A stretch of DNA of 64,000 nucleotides from the NCBI GenBank assembly GCA_902477755.1, contig CABSIK010000006.1, positions 1-64,000 of the forward strand, in the 5' to 3' direction. This document shows positions 52,122-59,648 of the stretch, in pieces. The notes under the pieces were generated by a model. The model was given only the letters and a program-made list of their open reading frames with translations. It had not been told where the DNA came from and searched no databases. A program made the position numbers and the translations under genes. Positions within the stretch are counted from its first letter, which is position 1. Each line of letters begins with the position of its first letter. The DNA is from an uncultured Clostridia bacterium. Its GTDB lineage: Bacteria; Bacillota; Clostridia; Lachnospirales; Anaerotignaceae.

Positions 52122-53360
52122 ATGGGAGAAAACAGAACAGATTATCAGCACAGACGCAGACGTCCTGTGCATCCCCAGTATGAGCAGGAGCAGAGGAGAG
52201 GCGGCAGAACTGAACGTATGCGGGAACAGCGCTATATGGAGGAAGAAATGCGGATGCAGCAGGAACAGCGCCGCAGAGTAGGCGCCAGAATGCAGCGCAA
52301 CCATCAAAAGCAGATGGAAATGCGGCGCAGACGCAAAAGAGGGGAAATTATCCTTTGTGTGCTGCTGGTGGTAATCCTTGCAGGAGCCTTTGGGGCGGCG
52401 AAGCTGTACGCTTCCTTGAAACTGTGGGAAGGCAAGGCGGAAAAATCCGATTTTGTGGCATCTGCGGATGTGTCTACAGAAGCGAAAGACCAATTGCTGA
52501 ATATTGCACTTCTGGGGACTGATGGGGACGGTTTCCGGTCGGATGTGAATATGGTGGCAAGTCTGAATCTGACGACGAAAGAGGTGCATATGATCTCCGT
52601 GCCGAGAGATACGAGAGTGGTCATGACTGATGATATGATCGCGTATCTGGAGAAAAACGGCAGGACGGTGCCCCAAGCAAACGGCGTATATGGCCAGTGC
52701 AAACTGACAGAAGTACATGCCTATGCAGGTGAAGGCAACCGCAGCACCTTCTCCGTGGCAATGCTGGAAGAAATTCTGGGTATCGACATCGACTATTATG
52801 TGAAAGTTGATTTGGATGCTTTTAAGGATATTGTTGACGCTGTTGGCGGCGTGGAATTTGATGTACAGGAACGGCTTTACTATAGCGACCCTGCTCAGGG
52901 ACTTTACATTGACCTGTATCCCGGCCCTCAGCTGCTGGATGGGGAAAAAGCGGAAATGTTGGTGCGTTTCCGTGAAGGATATGCACAGAAAGACCTGAAG
53001 CGTATTGAAGTACAGCAGGAATTTTTGAAAGCATTCATCGAACAGGTTTGCAGCAGTGACAAGATCATGAGCAATCTGGACAGCTACATCAAGATATTCA
53101 TGGAAAAGGTAGAATCCGATATGCCTGTGGCAACAGCGCTGAAATATGCAGGATATATGAAGGAAATCAATCCGGCTTCCATTACCACAGACACCATTCC
53201 TGGCGAAGGCGGCGCATATTTTGATATGGATGAAGAAGGTACCAAAGAATTGGTAGACTACCGGATTTATGGCAAAGAACCACCTGCCGACACAACAGAG
53301 GACGGCACAGAAACAGATGGATTGACAGACGAAGAAACCATAAACCAGACGAACGGGTGA
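52122..53360 (+). CDS. LytR-CpsA-Psr (LCP) family glycopolymer transferase, first copy
   Basis: The 412-residue protein has an unusually long cytoplasmic N-terminus of about 70 residues made largely of Arg, Gln, Met and Glu. A single membrane helix (IILCVLLVVILAGAFGAAKLY) follows. The extracellular LCP domain carries the ALLGTDGDGFRSDVNMV, VPRDTRV, DYYVKVDLDAFKDIVDAVGGV and EMLVRFREGYAQKDLKRIEVQQEF motifs. LCP enzymes move teichoic-acid-like polymers from a lipid carrier to peptidoglycan. The next gene is a paralogue starting nine bases after its stop. Confidence 0.93.
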   Translation: MGENRTDYQHRRRRPVHPQYEQEQRRGGRTERMREQRYMEEEMRMQQEQRRRVGARMQRNHQKQMEMRRRRKRGEIILCVLLVVILAGAFGAAKLYASLKLWEGKAEKSDFVASADVSTEAKDQLLNIALLGTDGDGFRSDVNMVASLNLTTKEVHMISVPRDTRVVMTDDMIAYLEKNGRTVPQANGVYGQCKLTEVHAYAGEGNRSTFSVAMLEEILGIDIDYYVKVDLDAFKDIVDAVGGVEFDVQERLYYSDPAQGLYIDLYPGPQLLDGEKAEMLVRFREGYAQKDLKRIEVQQEFLKAFIEQVCSSDKIMSNLDSYIKIFMEKVESDMPVATALKYAGYMKEINPASITTDTIPGEGGAYFDMDEEGTKELVDYRIYGKEPPADTTEDGTETDGLTDEETINQTNG

Positions 53361-53368
53361 TAAATAGC

Positions 53369-54715
53369 ATGAGAGGAAAACAACGACGCAGCAGCGGACA
53401 CAAAAGCAGCAAGCGGGATGGGTCTTACGAAAAGCCGCAGAAGAAAAGAAAGCCTTTTCGCCCCATTCGGACATTTTTCAAAATTGTGGTATCCATTGTC
53501 ATGGCATTTTTGATATTATCTGGCGGCGCAGCTTTTGCCTATTATAAAGTGACAGGAGAATCTCCTTTTGGCGGATATGTGGGCAGCGGCTCTAATCTGA
53601 ATCTGCTGGATGCTATGCTGGGACGGGATATCAAACTGAATGTGGCTGTTTTTGGGACGGACAAAGAGGGGAAACGCACGGACGTTATGTTTGTGGTTCA
53701 TTATGAGAGCGCCAATGAAAGTCTGGATTTGCTTTCCCTGCCCCGTGACACAAGGGTATCTGTCTGTGATGAAGTTGTGGAAAACTATGAGGAAACGGGA
53801 CGGGCATACAATCAGGTGACAAAACTCAATGCCATCCATTCCTACAGTGATGAAGATAACTGCTGCCAGAATACGGTATTGCAGATTGAGGATCTTCTGG
53901 GCATCAACATTGACCATTATGTGAAAATTGACTTGGATGCGTTCCGCAAGATTGTAGACACTGTGGGCGGCGTAGATGTGGATGTGCCCCAGGACATGGA
54001 CTATGAAGACCCTGCACAGGATCTGTATATCCATCTGGATGCTGGTTTGCAGACACTTAACGGCGAACAGGCAGAACAGCTGGTGCGTTTTAGAAAATAT
54101 CCCACAGGGGATGAAGGCCGTATCGAAGTACAGCAGCTGTTTTTGAAGGCCCTGGCGGAAAAGGTGCTCAGCTCTGAAAGCATCCTGAAAAATCTGCCGG
54201 AGTATATCTCCATTCTTTATAAAGATGTGAAAACGGATATTTCCCTGACAGACGCGGTGAAATATGCCAACTATGTTGGAAAGATTGACATGAATAAGAT
54301 CACCATGCAGACCATCCCTGGGGCTGGACAGTATGTAGGCAATGTGTCTTACTTCATCCATGACCCTGAGGAAACTTCTCTATTGGTGGATCAGATATTC
54401 TATCAGGAGCATGTGACAACACCGGAAGGGGAAACAACAAGCAGCAAAGGTCTGACCATTGAGGTCTGCAACGGCGGCAATGTGAACGGTCTGGCAAGAA
54501 GATTTTCCGATAAGCTGGCGGCAGATGGATACACGGTGACAGAGCCTACCACCTATGACGGACAACAGGTGGAAAAAACACGGATTCAGGTAAAAGAAGC
54601 AGGCATCGGCAGTGATCTGGTATCCTACTTTGCCAACGCAGCAGTGGAAACAGCGCCGGATGAACTGCCTACGGGTGTAGATATTCGTATTGTTTTGGGG
54701 ACAGGAGAAAGCTGA
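53369..54715 (+). CDS. LCP family glycopolymer transferase, second copy, with LytR_C domain
   Basis: The 448-residue protein has a basic N-terminus, a membrane helix (FKIVVSIVMAFLILSGGAAFAYY) and an LCP domain (VAVFGTDKEGKRTDVMFVV, LPRDTRV, DHYVKIDLDAFRKIVDTVGGVDV, LVRFRKYPTGDEGRIEVQQ). It adds a C-terminal LytR_C domain at about residues 360-448 (GLTIEVCNGGNVNGLARRFSDKL). The start at ATG 53369 uses GGGTGA as a weak RBS; an earlier GTG at 53357 overlaps the first LCP gene. It likely acts at the same wall sites as its paralogue. udk follows after 14 bp. Confidence 0.93.
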   Translation: MRGKQRRSSGHKSSKRDGSYEKPQKKRKPFRPIRTFFKIVVSIVMAFLILSGGAAFAYYKVTGESPFGGYVGSGSNLNLLDAMLGRDIKLNVAVFGTDKEGKRTDVMFVVHYESANESLDLLSLPRDTRVSVCDEVVENYEETGRAYNQVTKLNAIHSYSDEDNCCQNTVLQIEDLLGINIDHYVKIDLDAFRKIVDTVGGVDVDVPQDMDYEDPAQDLYIHLDAGLQTLNGEQAEQLVRFRKYPTGDEGRIEVQQLFLKALAEKVLSSESILKNLPEYISILYKDVKTDISLTDAVKYANYVGKIDMNKITMQTIPGAGQYVGNVSYFIHDPEETSLLVDQIFYQEHVTTPEGETTSSKGLTIEVCNGGNVNGLARRFSDKLAADGYTVTEPTTYDGQQVEKTRIQVKEAGIGSDLVSYFANAAVETAPDELPTGVDIRIVLGTGES

Positions 54716-54729
54716 GAAAGGAGCATTCC

Positions 54730-55365
54730 ATGGCAACGGAAGAAATGATGGTAATTGGCATTGCAGGCGGTACAGGGAGCGGAAAAACAACCCTCACCAA
54801 TCGTTTGAAAGAACGTTTTGGCGATGAAGTGACAGTCATTTACCACGACAACTATTATAAAAGACATGATGAACTGACATATGAAGAGCGTTGTCTGCTC
54901 AATTATGACCATCCAGATGCCTTTGATACAGATTTGATGATGGAGCATATCCGTAAGCTGAGAGCAGGAGAGAGCATTGAGTGCCCCGTTTACGACTTTA
55001 CTGTCCATAACCGTTCTGATAAAACAGTGGCAGTAAACCCCACAAAGGTACTCATCATCGAAGGGATTCTGATTTTTGAAAATAAGGAACTCCGTGACCT
55101 GATGGACATCAAAGTGTTTGTAGACACAGACGCTGATGTGCGTATCCTCAGACGCATCCTTCGTGATGTAAAGGAAAGAGGCAGAAGTCTGGAATCTGTG
55201 GTAGACCAGTATTTGCAGACTGTAAAGCCTATGCATGAACAGTTTGTGGAACCCAGTAAACGAGGCGCAGATATCATTGTGCTGGAAGGCGGACAGAATG
55301 TGGTGGCGCTGGATATGATGATCCAGCGGATTTATGGCCATGTTTACGGCACCCATGTGGAATAA
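54730..55365 (+). CDS. udk: Uridine kinase
   Basis: The 211-residue enzyme phosphorylates uridine and cytidine in pyrimidine salvage. The P-loop GGTGSGKT is at residues 13-20. DNYYKRHDEL, NYDHPDAFDTDLM, CPVYDFTVHNR, RILRRILRDVKERGRS and QTVKPMHEQFVEPSKRGADI all match Udk. The AAAGGAG site and short spacing to the LCP genes suggest co-transcription, though the functions are not obviously linked. A UDP-sugar supply role is conjecture. Confidence 0.96.
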   Translation: MATEEMMVIGIAGGTGSGKTTLTNRLKERFGDEVTVIYHDNYYKRHDELTYEERCLLNYDHPDAFDTDLMMEHIRKLRAGESIECPVYDFTVHNRSDKTVAVNPTKVLIIEGILIFENKELRDLMDIKVFVDTDADVRILRRILRDVKERGRSLESVVDQYLQTVKPMHEQFVEPSKRGADIIVLEGGQNVVALDMMIQRIYGHVYGTHVE

Positions 55366-55376
55366 GGAGCAGGTAT

Positions 55377-55550
55377 ATGGATTGGAAAGGCAATTTGCAG
55401 AAATCTGTCATCTGGGGGATTTTCTTCAGTGCGGCAACACAGATTTTTGCTTATAGAGGTCATGTGAATATATGGAAGTTCATTGGATTTGCACTATTAT
55501 TTGCGGTGCTGTATTTCCTTTGGCTTACATTGACTGGAAATCGTAATTAA
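55377..55550 (+). CDS. 57-residue small membrane protein
   Basis: The frame begins MDWKGNLQKSVIWGIFFSAA and ends LTLTGNRN. It has two hydrophobic stretches separated by YRGHVNIWK, so it is probably a two-helix membrane hairpin. AATAAGGAG places an RBS nine bases upstream. It follows udk by 11 bp and precedes the full-length repeat. It has no recognised family. The proper RBS and spacing support that it is real. Confidence 0.7.
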   Translation: MDWKGNLQKSVIWGIFFSAATQIFAYRGHVNIWKFIGFALLFAVLYFLWLTLTGNRN

Positions 55551-55564
55551 AAAGAAAGTCGGAA

Positions 55565-55729
55565 AGCAACTTCCCCTTAAGAAAACATTGATTTTCCTTT
55601 TCCTTGATTTCATAAGGAAAATTGCGACGGCTGTCTTTGGAAGAAAACATATCAAATAAAATCTTAATACAATAAGAAAGCCGAAATCCTTTATTAAGGA
55701 TTTCGGCTTTCTTTTCTTATGAAGATGCT
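55565..55729 (-). repeat. MITE-like intergenic repeat, full-length copy 3 (inverted)
   Basis: This 165-bp copy is the reverse complement of copies 1 and 2. It has the palindromic module first (AGCAACTTCCCCTTAAGAAA to TTTCATAAGGAAAATTGC), the linker GACGGCTGTCTTTGGAAGAA, then the hairpin AAAGCCGAAATCCTTTA / AAGGATTTCGGCTTT and end TTTTCTTATGAAGATGCT. It lies between the convergent small membrane-protein gene and mazF. Confidence 0.85.
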
Positions 55730-55772
55730 CCTGATGTTTCTGAAAAATCAGAAAATCCCGACTTTTTTACTT

Positions 55773-56150
55773 TCAAACTCTTGGCACTTCCGCCCGTTTT
55801 TCTCCGCAGATGAGCCCAAGACTGACACAAAGGCTCTGATTCACTGCATCCATGATGGCTCCGTCCAGATGGCAGACTTTCTCCCGAAGCCGCTGTTTGT
55901 CAATGGTGCGAATCTGCTCCAGCAGTACAACAGAGTCTTTGGGCAGAGCGCATTTAGCTGCCGCAAGGGCAATATGTGTGGGCAGTTTTGCCTTGTTCAT
56001 CCGTGATGTAATGGCTGCGCAGATGACGGTGGGGCTGTATTTATTGCCCATGTCATTCTGTATGATGAGTACAGGGCGCACGCCTCCCTGCTCACTGCCC
56101 ACAACGGGACTTAAATCTGCATAAAAAATATCTCCTCGTCTGATTGTCAT
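55773..56150 (-). CDS. MazF/PemK-family mRNA interferase toxin (NdoA-like)
   Basis: The 125-residue protein has the MazF/EndoA fold signatures: RRGDIFYADLSPVVGSEQGGVRPVLII, ICAAITSRMNKAKLPTHI and DSVVLLEQIRTIDKQRL, ending CGEKRAEVPRV. Such toxins cleave mRNA at short sequences. In most Firmicutes an antitoxin gene (mazE/ndoAI) lies directly upstream. Here the 104 bp upstream, before the GerS-like gene, has no recognisable antitoxin. A 34-codon open stretch in frame with the GerS-like gene after its stop ends in an ATGA overlap with this start. The toxin looks complete. Confidence 0.93.
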   Translation of the reverse strand: MTIRRGDIFYADLSPVVGSEQGGVRPVLIIQNDMGNKYSPTVICAAITSRMNKAKLPTHIALAAAKCALPKDSVVLLEQIRTIDKQRLREKVCHLDGAIMDAVNQSLCVSLGLICGEKRAEVPRV

Positions 56151-56254
56151 AGAATCACACCCTCCGCCGTTAGAAATCCGTCAGGCAGAACTGCGTCAAA
56201 ACCATGGTTATGTATTGCGCTGACGTAAGGGAGTATGGCACGCTGAAACAATTT

Positions 56255-56872
56255 TTATGCAGGAATCCGAAATAAATTTTCGTCAAAATGGGGGTTGTAT
56301 GTAAAAGTGGTGTAATCCAGACGCAGACACTCTTTCCCGTCAGCATCATAGAGGGAAAGGCGAACAGGCAGCAGACTTTCGTTGTCTACCCACAATTTTT
56401 CGGAAGCAAGATCACTGCCATTTTCAGGAATGACGGCTTCCAGCACCGTGCAGCGGCTTTCATCAATGGCGGCAGTTTCTACGGAAACCCCTTCGGACTG
56501 GAGATAGTTTTTCAGGAATTGCCCCAGAAACAATTCATTGCGCCGCTGGGACTCAGGCACTTCTCTCTGAACAGCTTCCTTCAGACGTGGATTATACTGG
56601 CAGACAGTCTTGCCGTCAAAAACCGTATAATTGCCTTTGGCGGAATCGGGAGAAAGCATTTCCATGCGGTATTCTCCTGTGGATTTGAAATCCTGTTTGG
56701 TTTCATAAACGGTTTCTCCTTTGTTGGAATAGATGGTGAGGGTTGCCAGAGCCGAATACCCCTCCATGTCCGTCAGTTTTTGCTGGATGGCAGCCATGGG
56801 GGTGGGTTCCTCTTTCTGGCAGCCGCAGACAAAGCAAAACAGCGCCAGTACACATAAGATCAGGCGTTTCAT
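56255..56872 (-). CDS. LolA-like lipoprotein, GerS-like (germination)
   Basis: The 205-residue protein starts after GAGGAGG at MKRLILCVLALFCFVCGC, a lipoprotein signal with a Cys at the lipobox. The mature part has the LolA-like beta pattern: YSALATLTIYSNKGETVYETKQDF, YRMEMLSPDSAKGNYTVFDGKTVCQY, EKLWVDNESLLPVRLSL, YTTFTYNPHFDENLFRIP. GerS of Clostridioides has this type of fold and supports germination. The family link is by pattern. In other Clostridia such genes lie beside alr and mazEF; here mazF follows directly and alr is absent. Confidence 0.82.
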   Translation of the reverse strand: MKRLILCVLALFCFVCGCQKEEPTPMAAIQQKLTDMEGYSALATLTIYSNKGETVYETKQDFKSTGEYRMEMLSPDSAKGNYTVFDGKTVCQYNPRLKEAVQREVPESQRRNELFLGQFLKNYLQSEGVSVETAAIDESRCTVLEAVIPENGSDLASEKLWVDNESLLPVRLSLYDADGKECLRLDYTTFTYNPHFDENLFRIPA

Positions 56873-57125
56873 AAGATACCTCCTCATTTGGTTTTTTCTA
56901 TCAGTCTATGAAAAGGACAAAATGCCTATGAAGGTTGGGTTACATAAGATTACAAATTTATTAAGTTTTTTCGTGGGACGAGAAAAAAACGGGTTTTTGT
57001 GGTAAAATCTTTATGTATGCGCAGTTTGGACGGTTACTTTTTGCTTTTTTTCTCCAGTATATGGAACAAAGGTGAAAAGCAGGCGTCCAATCATCAGAAT
57101 TATGAGAAAGGGAGTGCGTGGGAAA

Positions 57126-59477
57126 ATGAAAAAAAGATTCTACGGCATCAAAAGACTGTTAGCAGCTTTTGTTGCGGCAACGCTGACATTTACTGCGGCA
57201 GGAGTGACAACAGTGTTTGCTGCCCAGACAGTCTATGAAAACAAAACACAGGAAACCATCACCAGAGGGGTGACATATGAAAAGAACAGCCGGATGACAA
57301 CAGACGGCATTCAGGACATTTATGTGCTGACCATCGACCTGACAGAAAGCACACTGGAACTGAAAGAAGTGGAAAGCAAAACAGAATACGGTCTGAAAGA
57401 AACCGTACAGAAAATGCTCACAGACAACGGCGCCATTGCTGGTGTCAACAGTGACTTTTTCGGTATGGCAGGCACATACTCCGCAGGCTTTGGCCCTGTT
57501 GTCCGTGACGGGGAACTGGTTTCTGCCGGTACATCCATCAATCAGGACAAAAACCAGTATGGCACTTATGTGAAGGATAAAAACGGGGATTCCATTTTCA
57601 CTTACTTCAAAACAACAGTGAAATTCTCCAATTCCGCAAAGACCATTGATTTAGCGTCTATCAACAAAGTTACCAGCATGGTATTCCCCATTTTGTTTGA
57701 CAGACAGGCGGCTACAAGTACCGCAGATCTGGACAAGCGTTTTGACAATCTGGTGAAATTCGTGGTACAGAACAACACCATTACATATGTTTCTCAGAAA
57801 GGGGAAACAGTCAATGTGCCTGAAAATGGCTACCTCATCGTGATGAGCGGCGATTATTACACAAATGCTGCTTCTGTATTCAAAGTAGGCGATCCTGTTA
57901 CATTGCAGGTAAGCTCTACCATCGACTTTGACCAGATCGACACAGCTTTCGGCGGCGGCGGACTGCTGCTTTTGAATGGACAGGAAGCACCTGCAACAGA
58001 CATTGTAGCAGCAGGCAGACAGCCCAGAACTGCTTTTGGTGTTTCTCAGGATGGCACCAAAGCCATCATGATGGTAGTAGACGGTCGTGGGGACAGCATT
58101 GGCGCAACCCATGCGGAAATGGCAGCCCTCATGAAGGAATACGGCGCTTATGAAGCATTGCATCTGGATGGCGGCGGTTCCTCTACCATGGCGGTACAGA
58201 CCGTTGATGACGCAGCACCTCAGCTGCAGAACACACCTTCTGACGGCGCACAGAGAAAAGTCATTGCTTCCGTAGGTGTATTCCAGACAGCACCTAAAGG
58301 CCAAATCAAAGAAATCGGTATCACTACAGTAAACGAACATACCCAGCCCGGCAAAACAGCGGAATTCACTGTTTATGGTCTGGATGAATACAAAAACCGC
58401 ATCTACATCGCACCGGAAGATGTGACATTTGATGTGGTGGGCGTAGAAGGCACATGGGATGGATTTCTGTTCCAGCCTACCACCACAGGGGCATATTCTG
58501 TTGTGGCAACTTATGGTGACGGTTTGACAGCAGTGGCAAACGCTACCTGCTATCCTACAGCCAGACTGAAAGCAACATACCCAGATGTAAGCATTAAAAA
58601 CGTAGGCGGCACCACAAAGATTTATGTGACTGCTTATGATACAGAAGGATTTGGCAGAGCTGTCACAAATGATGTGACTTACACTGTGGCAAATCCTGCC
58701 ATTGGTACCATGAACGGCAATACCTTCACAGCAAAGGCGAAAGGCTCCACTTATGTAAAATGCAGCTGGGCAGGGCAGGACACTTATGTGACCATTACCG
58801 TTGGCGGTGCGGCAAAAACAACAGCACCTGCAAGCACATCTGCCGCAGACCCTCTGCAGCAGACAGTGACAAAACAGAATGACGGCGCTTTCTATCTGAA
58901 TATCACCGGTGAACTGAAATATACCGGTACTGGCAAGGTGGACGCGACTACATACAACACACAGAGAAGCCGTGTGCGTTCTGCGGCTGACAGCGGCGCA
59001 GAAGTAACTGTATATGGTGGTCCTTGCGACATTACAACACCTACCGTACAGGACAGCCTGACATGGAACGGCAGTTACCGCTTCATGAACCGTGGCGGTG
59101 CATCTGTAGTGCTGTTGGCAGCAAGTCAGGGTATCCGTCAGACAGACCCTTCTCAGTACGGACGTTTTACACAGGATATTGCGGCGGCAGGCAATGACAC
59201 CATCATTTTTGTCACAGACAAAACGCCTTCCGATTATCCTTCTGCAGCAGAAGCAGATTACTTCCGCGCAATCCTGAACAAATATGTGGTAGAAGGCAAG
59301 ACAGTCTTTGTGGTATCTTGCAGCGGCAATGCTTATTGGGCTTCCACAAAGGATGGCGTGCGCTACATCAATCTGCCTGACTTGTGGAGAGCGGACGGCA
59401 CAGCAAACAGCAATGTATATATGCTGAAATTCCGCATTGCGGAGGACGGCGTGACATATCAGCCTGTGAAAGTTTGA
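57126..59477 (+). CDS. Secreted phosphodiester glycosidase (NAGPA-like) protein
   Basis: The 783-residue protein has a signal peptide (FYGIKRLLAAFVAATLTFTAAGVTTVFA, cut near AAQT). A NAGPA/phosphodiester glycosidase domain (about residues 65-395) contains AIAGVNSDFFGM, RQPRTAFGVSQDGTKAIMMVVDGR and the family core ALHLDGGGSSTMAV. Ig/Big-like segments follow (about 400-560), including KATYPDVSIKNVGG. A C-terminal domain (about 590-783) contains metallophosphatase-like ITGELKYTGTGKV and VTDKTPSDYP. The role is likely in cell-surface polysaccharide editing. The terminal domain is less certain. A weak GGGAG site precedes the start. Confidence 0.88.
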   Translation: MKKRFYGIKRLLAAFVAATLTFTAAGVTTVFAAQTVYENKTQETITRGVTYEKNSRMTTDGIQDIYVLTIDLTESTLELKEVESKTEYGLKETVQKMLTDNGAIAGVNSDFFGMAGTYSAGFGPVVRDGELVSAGTSINQDKNQYGTYVKDKNGDSIFTYFKTTVKFSNSAKTIDLASINKVTSMVFPILFDRQAATSTADLDKRFDNLVKFVVQNNTITYVSQKGETVNVPENGYLIVMSGDYYTNAASVFKVGDPVTLQVSSTIDFDQIDTAFGGGGLLLLNGQEAPATDIVAAGRQPRTAFGVSQDGTKAIMMVVDGRGDSIGATHAEMAALMKEYGAYEALHLDGGGSSTMAVQTVDDAAPQLQNTPSDGAQRKVIASVGVFQTAPKGQIKEIGITTVNEHTQPGKTAEFTVYGLDEYKNRIYIAPEDVTFDVVGVEGTWDGFLFQPTTTGAYSVVATYGDGLTAVANATCYPTARLKATYPDVSIKNVGGTTKIYVTAYDTEGFGRAVTNDVTYTVANPAIGTMNGNTFTAKAKGSTYVKCSWAGQDTYVTITVGGAAKTTAPASTSAADPLQQTVTKQNDGAFYLNITGELKYTGTGKVDATTYNTQRSRVRSAADSGAEVTVYGGPCDITTPTVQDSLTWNGSYRFMNRGGASVVLLAASQGIRQTDPSQYGRFTQDIAAAGNDTIIFVTDKTPSDYPSAAEADYFRAILNKYVVEGKTVFVVSCSGNAYWASTKDGVRYINLPDLWRADGTANSNVYMLKFRIAEDGVTYQPVKV

Positions 59478-59564
59478 AAATCATAAAAAACAGTGGGAAA
59501 ATAGAAGAAGTTTCTTAAATTTCCCCCATGTTTCTTGTAAAATCAGTAAGAATACGGTAGTATA

Positions 59565-59594
59565 AGGTGGGTAGATATTCTCTATCCACCTTTC
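59565..59594 (+). terminator. Hairpin between the glycosidase and murJ-fusion genes
   Basis: AAGGTGG and CCACCTT pair with extra base-pairs inside. The following T-run is short, so this may be a weak terminator or a leader hairpin. Confidence 0.5.
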
Positions 59595-59648
59595 CTTGTG
59601 TTTCGGGGAAAGAAAAAGAGAAATCAAAGAAACTTCAGGAGAAACAAA

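Noticed and set aside
56151..56254. An antitoxin gene upstream of mazF
   Set aside because: Only a 34-codon TTG-led frame exists, which is the in-frame continuation of the upstream gene after its stop, with no antitoxin-like pattern.
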